A stretch of DNA of 64,000 nucleotides from Thermoproteota archaeon (GCA_027491435.1 JAOZFG010000035.1:94393-158392); one strand, 5' to 3'. Numbered from the stretch's first letter, positions 31,848 through 41,095 are shown. Made by a program: numbers and translations. The notes: a model not told the origin generated them from the sequence alone.

Positions 31848-32009
31848 TCACAGCAGATGGAGCAATAGTATGGTTACGCCAGTTAGCGCTGACAGGAAGA
31901 CTGGGAACCACTTGGGCACCTTGATACCGCCCGCCTCCTCCGTGCTGAAGGTGAGGATACCCGCAACGGACATGGGCATGTAGTTACCCTTCCTCTTACC
32001 CTTCGGCAT
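31848..32009 (-). CDS. secG: Preprotein translocase Sec61-beta (SecG-type) subunit
   Basis: A 53-residue gene not in the ORF track. The product starts basic (MPKGKRKGNYMPM), continues with the archaeal Sec61-beta signature SVAGILTFSTEEAGG-IKVPKW, and ends in one transmembrane helix (FPVFLSALTGVTILLLHLL). This is the third subunit of the SecYEG/Sec61 protein channel, tail-anchored in the membrane. A clear TATA box (TATAAATTTA, 32041-32050) lies about 32 bases upstream. The stop is 10 bases before the mazG start, so it leads that gene run. Confidence 0.9.
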   Translation of the reverse strand: MPKGKRKGNYMPMSVAGILTFSTEEAGGIKVPKWFPVFLSALTGVTILLLHLL

Positions 32010-32040
32010 AACAACCCCTCGGGGTATTGAATTGCACTAT

Positions 32041-32050
32041 TAAATTTATA
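32041..32050 (-). promoter_or_regulatory. TATA box of the Sec61-beta gene run
   Basis: TATAAATTTA on the minus strand, about 32 bases before the Sec61-beta ATG. The divergent MBL gene begins at 32082, only about 30 bases away on the other side. Confidence 0.6.
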
Positions 32051-32081
32051 GCGACCATCTAGGTTACCGCTCGGAGGCCTG

Positions 32082-32996
32082 ATGAGGGTCAGGTTCAAAA
32101 ACGGCGTAGAGGTTGAGGGCAGGGAAACAAGGATACTCCTGGACCCTTTGAAGACCGAGCCCAACGTGACGGCTTTGATAACTCACGCCCACTCTGACCA
32201 CGTGCCCAAGGACGTCAGAAGGCCTAAGGGCAGGGTGTTAACCAGTAGGGGAACTGCCAACATAATCAGGAGGAGGTATAAAGGCCAAGTTGAGGTAATC
32301 CAGGTGGGTAGGGAGTACAGGATAGGTGAGTTCCTAGTAAGAGCCTATCCAGTGGGTCACATTTACGGTTCAGTAGGCTACCTGATACAGGGCAAAGAGG
32401 CGACCATCTTTTACACTGGAGACGTGAACCCCAGGGGAGCGTTGACGGCTGAAGAACCCGAGATACCTGAAGTCGACGTCCTGATAGTGGAATCAACGTA
32501 TGGCCTCCCCAAGTATAGGTTCCCAGACCAGCTCAGAGTAAGGGCAGATCTGGCCAAGTGGGCGGCAGAGAAAGTTAAACAGGGGAAGAACGCCGTGATA
32601 GAGGCCTACGTGGTAGGCAAGTCCCAGGAGGTGATAGCCACCCTCAACTGGCTCACCAACTTGGAGGTTGTGGTATCCCCCAAGGTTGCGGAGGTCGCCA
32701 GGGCTTACGAAGGGGTTAAGCTTGAGTTCAGCGAGGTGAGGCCAAGAGAACCTCACGTGTACGTCACGGGAAGGGCTAACGGCGATAAGGTTGTGGTGTC
32801 CGGGTGGGTAATAGATTACGGAGGGGGCTTCCCTCTGAGCTCTCACGCCGATTTTGACGGCCTCCTGGACGTAGTAGTCAAGTCGGGGGCCAGGAAGATA
32901 CTTACGGTATACGGGTTCTCTAGGTACTTCGCTGAATGGTTAAAAAATAGGGGAAAGAATGCAGAATTCCTCCGGGAAAGCTGGTTAGTTGTCTGA
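32082..32996 (+). CDS. Metallo-beta-lactamase fold nuclease (SNM1/CPSF-like)
   Basis: 304 residues. Zinc ligands are visible in ITHAHSDHVPK, YPVGHIYGSVGYL, IFYTGDVNPRG and PLSSHADFDGLL; the VESTYGLPKYRFPD segment is characteristic of RNA- or DNA-processing MBL proteins related to Artemis/SNM1 and CPSF-73 (COG1236). It lacks the full beta-CASP insert of the longer archaeal aCPSF proteins. The nucleic-acid substrate is unknown. Its stop is directly followed by the convergent Lrp gene stop. Confidence 0.82.
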   Translation: MRVRFKNGVEVEGRETRILLDPLKTEPNVTALITHAHSDHVPKDVRRPKGRVLTSRGTANIIRRRYKGQVEVIQVGREYRIGEFLVRAYPVGHIYGSVGYLIQGKEATIFYTGDVNPRGALTAEEPEIPEVDVLIVESTYGLPKYRFPDQLRVRADLAKWAAEKVKQGKNAVIEAYVVGKSQEVIATLNWLTNLEVVVSPKVAEVARAYEGVKLEFSEVRPREPHVYVTGRANGDKVVVSGWVIDYGGGFPLSSHADFDGLLDVVVKSGARKILTVYGFSRYFAEWLKNRGKNAEFLRESWLVV

Positions 32997-33494
32997 TCAC
33001 TTCTTCTTGGTGGTTATTCCGGGAATCTCCTCAGGAACAACTGAGGGTCTCTCTTTTATCGTCTCTAGCACTAGGGAAGTGTTGGTGTCCCTGAGCCCAG
33101 GTATGCTTTGTATCTTCCTGAGTATCTCGTTGAGCTCGGACTGGCTTCCAGCTATGACCTTAAGCAGGACGTCGTACTGTCCTGTTATTTCATGGACCTC
33201 AAGGACCGAGTTGCCCAGTATCTCTACGACCTTCCTGGCAACCTCGGAGTGCTTTCCGGGCTCGGTCTCAAGAAGTATTATATACTTGCTACCCTTACCA
33301 AGCTTAGAATGGTCGATGAGCGCCGTGTACCCTTTCACTATTCCGAGCTCCTCAAGCTTCTTAACCTTCTTCATTACTCCGGCAGGGCTCATTCCCAGCT
33401 CTCTAGCTATTTGGGTGTAGGTGATCCTTCCATTATCTACGAGCTTCCGGAGGATCTCTATCTCCTTAGCAGTTATTCCCTTAACTCTGGGCAT
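32997..33494 (-). CDS. Lrp/AsnC family transcriptional regulator
   Basis: A 165-residue regulator: an N-terminal HTH (TAKEIEILRKLVDNGRITYTQIARELGMSPAG) and a C-terminal RAM ligand-binding domain (ILLETEPGKHSEVARKVVE, VHEITGQYDVLLKVIAGS). The last 20 residues are a basic extension (GITTKKK). These proteins bind amino acids and act on nearby or distant promoters. Divergent from the DUF2070 gene with a 125-base spacer carrying a small inverted repeat (TATAG-N5-CTATA near 33530) that might be an autoregulatory site, although it is weak. Confidence 0.87.
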   Translation of the reverse strand: MPRVKGITAKEIEILRKLVDNGRITYTQIARELGMSPAGVMKKVKKLEELGIVKGYTALIDHSKLGKGSKYIILLETEPGKHSEVARKVVEILGNSVLEVHEITGQYDVLLKVIAGSQSELNEILRKIQSIPGLRDTNTSLVLETIKERPSVVPEEIPGITTKKK

Positions 33495-33619
33495 ATTAGA
33501 TCCCTCCCAAGGGCTACCCGCATGTTAACTATAGGGGCACTATACCCTACATTTTTTGTGGGTAGAGAGTATATAAAGTTGCCTCATAAAGAGATGCCTA
33601 GCTGAGGTGATACGGTCCC

Positions 33620-35272
33620 ATGTTAGACGTTGTTCAGAAGAAATCAAAACAAATGTTCAGTATGCCCTCGTTCAGGATTGCCTTATTGACACTAACTCTC
33701 CTATTCACTATTCCAGCGCTCATAGCACATTTTATGGATGAGACAGCCGTTCTCCTCCCCTACTACACATCGTTAATAGTGATAAATTTATTCGTTTACC
33801 TCAATACCAGGGGCTTGAAGGTAAACTACTGGAACGCGAGGAGGAGGGCGTGGTTTTCAGTCTTCGTGACAATGCCCTTATTTATAAGTATATTGTTAAG
33901 TTTACTCCTAAGATATGATCTTTATGTGCTTTCCTATACATCTCTATACCTGCTAATCTTAATATCTGCCACGATAGGATCGATTGACGATATGAAGATA
34001 TTCCTGTCGGAAATATTGCTATTTTCGTTAACGGCCCTTCTCAACTCGATGGATAGTTTTAAGATCTCCTTGATCTCCGGTATCACATCCGTTCTAGCGG
34101 TAAAGCTGATGGGTGGCGTGATAACAGCCATTTCAAAGCCGTTAACTGGATTAGATGGCTTTAAGAGCGTGAAAGCTTTGGCTGAGCTCACTTTAGGGGA
34201 CAGAGGAGAGATATATGAGAAGGCCTTAGACTCGAGGGGCGAGGAGGGGGAGGTCAACCTAGGAGTCATAAGATTTAACAACTCTGTAATTTTAACTGCT
34301 GACTTTCACCCTGGACCCTTCAGGGCGGGGAGCGCTGAGGGACCCGGGATCATACTGAACTCGCTAGAGGAGCTCAACCCCGTGTTTATGAGGGCGGCGT
34401 CTACTCATGAGAGGAACCTGACCATGAGGGCCTACGTTGAGTCCTTGGCCGAAAGGCTCAGGGAACTGGCTGATAGCTCGAAGAGCTGTTGTATTGGGAG
34501 ACCCGTATTCAAGAGAGGCAAGTTTGAGGTTGTGGCGTTTAGGGTAGGGGATCACCTCTACTTCCTAGTGTCAGGCAGGCCCATCGAGAGCATGGAAGAC
34601 ATCCCCCACGAGATCCAAGAGGAAGTGAGCAGGAGGTTAGGGGTGAAGTGCTTCGTAGTTGATAGGCACGACTCCATAGTTGAGGAGGGTTATAAGGTGC
34701 CTCTTCCCGGAAGCGAGCTAGGTGAAGCTCTGATAGAGGAGCTAGTAGAGGCGGGAAGGGAGGCCTTGGCGGAGAGGTGTTATCACGAGGTTTTAGTGGG
34801 TTACGCCTCAGGCAAGCCGGATTGGTCAGCAGTGGGCAGGGGAGGTGTGAGGACACTCGCCGTTAAGGGCGACGATTGGGGCCTCTTGCTCATCAGCGTG
34901 GACGGGAACAACTCACTGCCGGACTTTAGAGACAGGCTCCTGAACAGGCTATCCTCTTATGGACTGATGCCCGTCTTGCTCACCACGGATACCCATGAGG
35001 TGCTGAGAACCAAGGAGCCGTTCAACCCACTGGGCTACAGAGGGGACCAAGAGTCCATGATAGAGTACGTGGAGGAGCTGGCCAAGAGGGCCATTGATTC
35101 GGCCTCCCGATCGGAAGTCCGTTGTAACACCTCCTCCTTCAGGGTTAAGTTTATGGGTAAGCGTGAAATCCTATTATCGGCTGTTACAGTAAGCATCTCA
35201 GCTGTTTACCCCAAGTACCTAGTTCCCTTGGGGCTTCTACCCCAGCTGGCCATCCTACTACTGCTAACCTGA
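33620..35272 (+). CDS. DUF2070 family membrane protein
   Basis: 550 residues: six or seven N-terminal transmembrane helices (to about residue 175), a large soluble domain, and a C-terminal hydrophobic hairpin. The soluble part has the DUF2070 landmarks ADFHPGPFR, AASTHERNLTMRAY and LLTTDTHEVL. The family is confined to archaea and has been suggested to resemble neutral-ceramidase-like hydrolases, but activity is unproven. Promoter element GTATATAAAG at about 33570, ribosome site GAGGTGAT ahead of the ATG. The tRNA-Lys follows. Confidence 0.83.
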   Translation: MLDVVQKKSKQMFSMPSFRIALLTLTLLFTIPALIAHFMDETAVLLPYYTSLIVINLFVYLNTRGLKVNYWNARRRAWFSVFVTMPLFISILLSLLLRYDLYVLSYTSLYLLILISATIGSIDDMKIFLSEILLFSLTALLNSMDSFKISLISGITSVLAVKLMGGVITAISKPLTGLDGFKSVKALAELTLGDRGEIYEKALDSRGEEGEVNLGVIRFNNSVILTADFHPGPFRAGSAEGPGIILNSLEELNPVFMRAASTHERNLTMRAYVESLAERLRELADSSKSCCIGRPVFKRGKFEVVAFRVGDHLYFLVSGRPIESMEDIPHEIQEEVSRRLGVKCFVVDRHDSIVEEGYKVPLPGSELGEALIEELVEAGREALAERCYHEVLVGYASGKPDWSAVGRGGVRTLAVKGDDWGLLLISVDGNNSLPDFRDRLLNRLSSYGLMPVLLTTDTHEVLRTKEPFNPLGYRGDQESMIEYVEELAKRAIDSASRSEVRCNTSSFRVKFMGKREILLSAVTVSISAVYPKYLVPLGLLPQLAILLLLT

Positions 35273-35305
35273 AAAATTTATTTAGCGCAAGTGGGTTAGA
35301 GTCAC

Positions 35306-35379
35306 GGGCCCGTAGCTCAGCATGGAAGAGCACCCGGCTTTTAACCGGGGGGTCGCGGGTTCAAATCCCGCCGGGCCCG
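35306..35379 (+). tRNA. tRNA-Lys (anticodon TTT)
   Basis: A 74-base cloverleaf: acceptor stem GGGCCCG/CGGGCCC, D arm GCTC...GAGC, anticodon stem CCCGG/CCGGG with loop CTTTTAA giving anticodon TTT, T arm GCGGG-TTCAAAT-CCCGC, discriminator G. CCA is not encoded and there is no intron. A TATA-like AAATTTATTT lies about 28 bases upstream. Confidence 0.97.
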
Positions 35380-35415
35380 CAAAATTAATATATTGGGAAA
35401 CTGTCCACTTGGGCT

Positions 35416-35784
35416 ATGAGTTTGGAAGAAGCCCAGCTACTGATAGAACAGGCTAGGGAACAACTGAAGGATGGGGACTTCCTAGACTTCCTCACTAACC
35501 TAAAGAAGTCCATGTTAACATCTATAATGGCCGTCCTAAGGGCCCTTGGAATGACCCCTCCCGAAACTGACAACCTTTTGAGGCTGTACTTGTCAATCCC
35601 CGCCCAGTACAGGCCGGCCATAGGTGAGCCTGAGTTTGAGATATTCGAGTACAAGTACGGTTTGGCCGTCTATAACATGAGCGGAGCTGTCCCTTTAGAA
35701 AAAGAGTTTTTGGAGAGCAGCCTCGACCTAGCTGAGAGGGTGCTCTACTGGGCCCAATCCCTCATTCGAACCTTAGCGCCTTAG
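35416..35784 (+). CDS. Small helical protein, unknown function
   Basis: A 122-residue all-alpha protein without membrane segments. The pattern of long helices (SLEEAQLLIEQAREQLKDGDFLDFLTNLKKSM, then LESSLDLAERVLYWAQSLI) is reminiscent of HEPN or TPR-like helical bundles, but the HEPN RxxxxH motif is not present. Starts with ATG 37 bases after the tRNA. Overlaps the convergent ABC permease gene by 23 bases. No function assigned. Confidence 0.55.
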   Translation: MSLEEAQLLIEQAREQLKDGDFLDFLTNLKKSMLTSIMAVLRALGMTPPETDNLLRLYLSIPAQYRPAIGEPEFEIFEYKYGLAVYNMSGAVPLEKEFLESSLDLAERVLYWAQSLIRTLAP

Positions 35785-36988
35785 CCGGCTCCAGCTGAGC
35801 CGCCTTCATGGCAGGAGGTAGAGCTCCGAGTATTGTGACCAGTAGGGTTGAGCCCGCTATTAGCAGAGCGTAACCAGGGGAAAGCGTTGGAGTTATCATG
35901 AAGACCTGTCTGTGAGGACCTACCTCCTCTGGCCTGAAGAATAAGGAGGTTATCCCCAGAGCTCCCCCGTATCCTAGTAACATCCCCAAGATTATGGCCA
36001 CTGAGCTCATGAGTACCGCTTCAAACAGGAAGGACAGACCTATATCTCCCTTGGAGGCTCCCATAGCCCTCATTACCCCTATTATCCTGACCCTCTCGGT
36101 GACCGCTGTGTACATAGCGTTCATTATTCCTATAGAGGCCACCACTATGGTCATAGCCGCTATGGCCCCGAGGACTAAGACTGACATATTGACCACCTGA
36201 TCCAACTGTTTCTGCATGTCCTTCATGGCCACTATCATTACCTCCTTGCCTATTCCGTATTCTTCCCTCAGCTGATCCACTACGGACTCTACTAGGTTTA
36301 CGTCCTCAACTATGACCGAAAGCCCGTAATAGGCCTTCTTGTTGTATATCTTCTGGTAGATTCTAAGGGCGTACCCCAGCGGCACTATGACCGTGTTGTC
36401 CACGTCTGTCATTATTGAGGTTCCGTAGGGCTCTATTACCCCCACAACCCTGGGCCTGACAGTAAGCCCGACGAGAGGTATCTCAGCCTTGACGTTCATC
36501 CCCAGCAGTATGTAAGGCTCCCCATCAGACAGCCTCTCTGCGAGCCTATACCCTAGAACGGCGGCCTCCTCATTGGAGGAGGCTGGCCAGTCCCCGTACT
36601 TTATCGCTATATCGGGGAAGACATCTGAGACGTACTCCGGATCCACGCCCAGAACCGTGTACTTCTCGCTCTTGCCGAACATGGTGATCTCCATGGGCAT
36701 CTGTATCATAGGAAATACCGCCTCTACTCCATCCATCCTCTCTATCTTGTCTATGTCAGCGTCGTCGAAGATGACCGATCCCCTGGAAATCACGTATATC
36801 AGCCTGAGGCTGCTCCCCTTGAACATCCTCTTTATAGCGAGGCCGTAGCCCTCAGCAAAAGATATGACCGCAGTTAGGGTGAGCACTCCCAAAAAGATTC
36901 CTAGGAGAGTTAGGAAGGTCCTCCTCTTCCTGCTCATCATCGCCTTAAAGGAGAACCTGATTACATCGTTAAACCTCAATCTCCTCAC
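35762..36988 (-). CDS. MacB/FtsX-type ABC transporter permease
   Basis: 408 residues: one N-terminal helix (TFLTLLGIFLGVLTLTAV), a large extracytoplasmic domain (residues 45-265, with the MacB-like GVEAVFPMI and VLGVDPEYV regions), then three C-terminal helices forming the FtsX domain (MSVLVLGAIAAMTIVVASIGIMN, RVRIIGVMRAMGASKGDI). Such transporters often transmit mechanical force or extrude lipids/peptides rather than import solutes. The last gene of a three-gene operon with a CARDB-like exported protein and the ATPase; start overlaps the preceding stop by 20 bases. Confidence 0.88.
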   Translation of the reverse strand: MRRLRFNDVIRFSFKAMMSRKRRTFLTLLGIFLGVLTLTAVISFAEGYGLAIKRMFKGSSLRLIYVISRGSVIFDDADIDKIERMDGVEAVFPMIQMPMEITMFGKSEKYTVLGVDPEYVSDVFPDIAIKYGDWPASSNEEAAVLGYRLAERLSDGEPYILLGMNVKAEIPLVGLTVRPRVVGVIEPYGTSIMTDVDNTVIVPLGYALRIYQKIYNKKAYYGLSVIVEDVNLVESVVDQLREEYGIGKEVMIVAMKDMQKQLDQVVNMSVLVLGAIAAMTIVVASIGIMNAMYTAVTERVRIIGVMRAMGASKGDIGLSFLFEAVLMSSVAIILGMLLGYGGALGITSLFFRPEEVGPHRQVFMITPTLSPGYALLIAGSTLLVTILGALPPAMKAAQLEPAKALRFE

Positions 36989-38528
36989 CCCTCTTGAAGA
37001 TTAGCCTGCCCAGTACCAGCCCCACCAAGATCCCCGCCAAGGCCGCTATGGCCAGGGCGTAGACGTTGTAGCCGCCAGCCTGTTGAGCCTGATTTGTTTT
37101 AGCCTGAGGGGGCTCTACTGTTATCTCCCTGTAAGTCTCCTCCCACTTCTCAGGCGATGCTAGGTACCTCACTTTGACCTTGAGCTTGATAGGTGAACTA
37201 AGCTCGTTAACTGAGCATGTCAGTGAGAAACCGGTGCTCTCACCGTCTCCCAGGCTTCCCACGTAAGAGCTGGAGAAGCAATTTGATCCCTCCATGCTGA
37301 CGTTGATGTGATCAGCCTCCCTGTTCCCTATGTTGGCTAAGAGACCTCTAACCCTCACCCTTCCATTCAGGTAGGACCCTTCCAGCGAGGATATCACTAT
37401 CTTAGCCTGCTCCCTCCTCCCAAAACCTAATGTAAGGGTCGTCTGTTTTTCGACGTCCTCGCCCTCTACGTATTCCTTGTAGGTAAAGGTTAACATCAGC
37501 TCGTATGACTTAGCCTGCTCCGACGGTATGAGCTCTATCTCAACACTTTCACTGTCTCCAGGGGCTAGGTCGCCCAGGTAGTGTAAGCTCGGTCCCACGA
37601 TTGTGACGGTTTTAGAGTTGAGCTGCAACCTGACGTCTCTTGCTTCCTCTCCCCCCAGGTTCTTCACCACTAAGTTTACCTTGCTCAGGGCCCCAGCCTC
37701 CAACATGTCTTGGTCAGTTTCCACAGCCAAGTAAGGTGACTCTTCTCCGCTTCCCTGGTCGCTAGACTCTATAGGTATCTTGAAGGCCTTGGACAAGGTA
37801 ATGGACTTGCCGGCCGACTGGTAAGAAATTGAGACCATTACCACGTCCTCATCTTTGTCTACGCCCTTAGGTACGAGCGCCCCTATGTCGTAGGTTATCG
37901 TCTTGCCAGGGGGTAGTTGGTACATCTGCTGGATCATGGGGTTCAGAACCTTAGCGTACGAAGCAGATACCTGTATCGATGTTATGGTCGCAGTTCCTCT
38001 ACCTGAGTTGTGAATGTTGAGCTTAAGTACAGTTGAGGCACCCTCCAACAGATTTCCGGATAGGGTGAAGGTGATGGTAGAAGCTCCTTCCACCTTAAGG
38101 CCGAACTCCAGCTCGTCGGTGTTGTTCAGTGATGGGCTCGCTCCCATCAAGTCGTAGTTAACCCTAAGCTTGAACTTGTAGGATGAGGAGCCGACAGCAG
38201 GTACGTCCACGTAAAAGGTGGAGTAGAAGGCCTCCCCCTTAGAGAACACGTTTCTACCCAGTTGAAGCGAGGGAATTACCTTGGCCACTCTCCTGCCCTG
38301 GGCGTCTGTTAAGGGAGGTGGTATTTCCAGCTCCAGGTAGTTGACTCTGACCGAGGCCTTAGCCTTCAAGAAAACGGTTAACGGCGTTATTCCCTGCCCG
38401 GAAACAGCCGTACTGGCCCTTTCTGGAGTTCCCCACCAGGCGTTTACCAGCTCGAAATTAGGCTCGGACGCCAAAACCTGATATAGAGGTAACAACAACA
38501 AGATGAGGAGTAAAGCACTACGCTTCAC
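36969..38528 (-). CDS. Exported CARDB/S-layer-like protein with C-terminal membrane anchor
   Basis: 519 residues: signal peptide (LLLILLLLPLYQVLA), then several immunoglobulin-like beta modules of the COG1361/CARDB kind (for example GNLLEGASTVLKLNIHNSGRGTATI and LNLVVKNLGGEEARDVRL type repeats), a Gln/Asn linker, and one C-terminal helix (VYALAIAALAGILVGLVLGRL) followed by basic residues. It sits on the outer face of the membrane and probably acts as the adhesin-like or substrate-presenting partner of the flanking ABC transporter, with which it overlaps on both sides. Confidence 0.78.
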   Translation of the reverse strand: MKRSALLLILLLLPLYQVLASEPNFELVNAWWGTPERASTAVSGQGITPLTVFLKAKASVRVNYLELEIPPPLTDAQGRRVAKVIPSLQLGRNVFSKGEAFYSTFYVDVPAVGSSSYKFKLRVNYDLMGASPSLNNTDELEFGLKVEGASTITFTLSGNLLEGASTVLKLNIHNSGRGTATITSIQVSASYAKVLNPMIQQMYQLPPGKTITYDIGALVPKGVDKDEDVVMVSISYQSAGKSITLSKAFKIPIESSDQGSGEESPYLAVETDQDMLEAGALSKVNLVVKNLGGEEARDVRLQLNSKTVTIVGPSLHYLGDLAPGDSESVEIELIPSEQAKSYELMLTFTYKEYVEGEDVEKQTTLTLGFGRREQAKIVISSLEGSYLNGRVRVRGLLANIGNREADHINVSMEGSNCFSSSYVGSLGDGESTGFSLTCSVNELSSPIKLKVKVRYLASPEKWEETYREITVEPPQAKTNQAQQAGGYNVYALAIAALAGILVGLVLGRLIFKRGEEIEV

Positions 38529-39207
38529 TCAAAATCACCTCCCCCTCTATCTTCCCGTCCTTAATTCTGACTATACGATCTGCCTTCTCTGCCATCTCTC
38601 TATCATGAGTTACCATAACTACAGTCCTGTCCTCCTCAGTTAGGGAAGAGAGCATTTGAACCACCTGAAGGCCTGACGCGCTATCCAAGTTGCCGGTGGG
38701 CTCGTCGGCGAGTATTATCTGTGGATCATTGGCCAGCGCCCTAGCTATAGCTACCCTCTGCTGCTCCCCTCCAGAAAGCTGTAGTGGTTTGTGATAGGCT
38801 CTCTTTCTTAGTCCCACTATCTCTAGAAGCTCCAAGGCTTTCTTCTTCTTGTTTCCCCTGTAGTTGCCGATGGCTAACGCTAATTCAATGTTCTCTAAGG
38901 CCGTCAACCAAGGAACCAAGTTAAACGTCTGGAAGACGAAACCTATCGTCTTCCTCCTCAGCAGCGTAGCTTCCCTATCCCTCAGCTTGGTGGCGTCCTT
39001 CCCCAGGATCATGACGGTGCCTGACGTCGGCTTAGTCAGCAACCCCATTATGCTAAGGAGGGTCGTCTTGCCGCTACCCGATGGGCCCATTATTGACACG
39101 AACTCCCCCTTCATGACCTGCAAATTGATGCCTCTTAGAGCCTCTACCCTGCTCTTTCCCTTGCCGTACACCTTCCTGACGTTTTTCAGGTCGTACACTA
39201 AGTCCAT
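38518..39207 (-). CDS. ABC transporter ATP-binding protein (MacB/LolD type)
   Basis: 229 residues with a complete nucleotide-binding domain: Walker A GPSGSGKTT, Q-loop FVFQTFNLVPWL, signature LSGGEQQRVAIARAL, Walker B IILADEPTGNLD and switch VVMVTHD. The PTGNLD form marks the MacB/LolD subfamily. First gene of the operon, overlapping the CARDB-like gene by 11 bases. It powers the FtsX-type permease two genes downstream. Confidence 0.93.
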   Translation of the reverse strand: MDLVYDLKNVRKVYGKGKSRVEALRGINLQVMKGEFVSIMGPSGSGKTTLLSIMGLLTKPTSGTVMILGKDATKLRDREATLLRRKTIGFVFQTFNLVPWLTALENIELALAIGNYRGNKKKKALELLEIVGLRKRAYHKPLQLSGGEQQRVAIARALANDPQIILADEPTGNLDSASGLQVVQMLSSLTEEDRTVVMVTHDREMAEKADRIVRIKDGKIEGEVILSEA

Positions 39208-39238
39208 AGAGACACCTTCTATTACTTAATTTACTTGC

Positions 39239-39634
39239 TTAATAAACTTTATTATTACCGAGGCTCTGGGCCTGCCTCAGGGCGGCTTCGAACATCCTGA
39301 CGAGGTTAGCCACCTCTTCACCGAGGTTCCTCTCTAGAGATTTGTAGAATATCTCCTCCGCCTCTTCGGCCAAGCCATATTGAATTTCAATCCTGTTTAG
39401 TAAGGAAGAGGCCATTTTAACAACTACCTCGTCTTCATCTGTTGGAGGGTAGCTCTTCAAGCTCTCCTTTATCACTGAGAAGCTTTCTACCATGGCCAGG
39501 TCATCCATGAAAACCTTAGAGTATACCTTGGAGACATCGTCAACAATTTTATCAAGTTGTCGATCGGGCAGAGGTTCACCAGCTTCAGCGAGAGTCCTCA
39601 CCACCTCGAATAACGCCAGTAACCTGTACCCCAT
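39239..39634 (-). CDS. Small helical protein, unknown function
   Basis: About 131 residues, soluble, acidic and fully alpha-helical (MGYRLLALFEVVRTLAEAG..., EEVANLVRMFEAALRQAQSLG). No family recognised. ATG 39634 is preferred over the TTG three codons earlier because neither has a clear ribosome site and ATG is the better initiator. It lies 31 bases upstream of the ABC ATPase on the same strand and may be a small partner of that operon. Confidence 0.5.
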   Translation of the reverse strand: MGYRLLALFEVVRTLAEAGEPLPDRQLDKIVDDVSKVYSKVFMDDLAMVESFSVIKESLKSYPPTDEDEVVVKMASSLLNRIEIQYGLAEEAEEIFYKSLERNLGEEVANLVRMFEAALRQAQSLGNNKVY

Positions 39635-39643
39635 AGGGATCAA

Positions 39644-39869
39644 ACTTAGGCGGAGGGGCGGGCTTATTAAGATTTATTTGGTGAGGGATTCCGGATTTTT
39701 AATGAATACTATTATAAATTAAAGAAGTATCGTTAAATTAAGCTGTTAATTTAGCCTTAATGGGTTAATTATTTGGGGAATAGATTGCAGGAGGTACTGC
39801 TTTATTACTAAGATAGATATATCATGTCGGTTCGATCATACGCCTCACTTAATAGCGTGTAATTCAAAG
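39644..39869. other. AT-rich intergenic region between divergent genes
   Basis: About 226 bases with no convincing ORF. Contains several TTAAT-rich short repeats (TTAAATTAAGCTGTTAATTTAG) and likely carries the promoters of the divergent helical protein and hisD. Nothing else recognised. Confidence 0.5.
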
Positions 39870-39875
39870 GTGCCT

Positions 39876-41078
39876 ATGCTAGGACCCTTAGATGAAATGA
39901 GCCCCTGGAAGCCCCCAAAGCTGCCGGTGGATAAGGTAGTTCCAATAATAAGGGAAGTCAGGGAGAGGGGCCTTGAAGCCCTCAGGGAGTTCAGCATAAA
40001 GTTTGATGGAAAATTCCCAGAGGATGTCTACGGGAAGCCCGTTCCGGGAGAGTTGCCGGATTTCATAAAGGAGGCTGTGAGTAGGTTGGAGAGGTGCTCC
40101 TACAAATTCTTGGACTTCCAGCCTTGCGAAGTTGGAGGCTTTCGAACTAGGTTAGAGGTAATCAAGGAGGGCTCGTTGAAGGAACCGGTGAGGAGAGTTG
40201 GCATATACGTTCCGGGAGGTAGGTATCCTCTGCCCTCATCTCTTATGATGGCCTCCATCCCGGCCAAGGCAGCTGGAGTTGATGAGCTGGTAGTCGCAAC
40301 TCCTCCCAGGGAATCCCCCCTCATAGAGCACCTGGCCAGTGAGCTCGGGGTTAGAGAGGTGCTCAGGGTTGGAGGAGCCCATGGAGTGGCGGCCCTAGCC
40401 TTCGGCATTCCCGAACTTGGACTGGAGCCAGTTGACATGATAGTTGGACCTGGAGGATCTTATGTTACTGCCGCCAAGAAGGTGTTAAGTGATATGGGGG
40501 TCGTCGAGATAGATTTGATAGCGGGGCCCAGCGAGATAGTTGTTGTAGCTGATGAAGGCGACCCAAGAACCCTAGCCTTGGATCTTCTAGCCCAAGCAGA
40601 GCATGGACCTGATTCCCCTTCGCTCTTACTCACGACGGATAGAAAACTAGCTGAGGAGGTACTAAGGGAGGTAAACGCCATGAAAGGGGACCTCTCAGTT
40701 AACCTGAGGGCCGCTTATGGTGATAAGGAGAAGATAACCAAGGTAGTTAACCGCATCATGCCTGAACACCTGGAGATATTCGGGGAGTTTCCTGCCATGC
40801 TGGCCGGAGCCGTGTTCAAGGAGGTTGGCGTGGTTTTCGGGGATTACGGCATGACCGGTGCCAACCACATACTCCCGACGGGCTCATCCCTACTGGAGAG
40901 GCCGGGCCTGAGCCCACTTACCTTCCTAGGCTACGATGGATCCTACTACTACCTCCAGGAGGGCGACTTCTCAGCCCAATCCTCAGTGGCCGAAATCACG
41001 GCGGCGTTCGCCAGGGTTGAGGGGCTTGAGTTCCACGCCAGGTCTGCTGAGGCGAGGATTAATAAAGGCGGGAGTTGA
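39876..41078 (+). CDS. hisD: Histidinol dehydrogenase
   Basis: Performs the last two oxidations of histidine synthesis, NAD- and zinc-dependent. RVGIYVPGGRYPLPSSLMM, RVGGAHGVAALAFG, MIVGPGGSYVTAAKK, DLIAGPSEIVVVAD and LLAQAEHGPDSPSLL are all family motifs; the catalytic His pair lies in IMPEHLEIF and TGANHILPTG. The ORF-track GTG at 39870 and ATG at 39876 are both possible; I chose ATG. It overlaps the hisS region, with hisS initiating about 18 bases past the hisD stop. Other his genes are not in the window. Confidence 0.92.
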   Translation: MLGPLDEMSPWKPPKLPVDKVVPIIREVRERGLEALREFSIKFDGKFPEDVYGKPVPGELPDFIKEAVSRLERCSYKFLDFQPCEVGGFRTRLEVIKEGSLKEPVRRVGIYVPGGRYPLPSSLMMASIPAKAAGVDELVVATPPRESPLIEHLASELGVREVLRVGGAHGVAALAFGIPELGLEPVDMIVGPGGSYVTAAKKVLSDMGVVEIDLIAGPSEIVVVADEGDPRTLALDLLAQAEHGPDSPSLLLTTDRKLAEEVLREVNAMKGDLSVNLRAAYGDKEKITKVVNRIMPEHLEIFGEFPAMLAGAVFKEVGVVFGDYGMTGANHILPTGSSLLERPGLSPLTFLGYDGSYYYLQEGDFSAQSSVAEITAAFARVEGLEFHARSAEARINKGGS

Positions 41079-41095
41079 TTAGGGGGGTGAAAACT

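Noticed and set aside
33108-33605. 165-codon plus-strand ORF overlapping the Lrp regulator
   Set aside because: Opposite-strand shadow of a complete Lrp protein with HTH and RAM domains.
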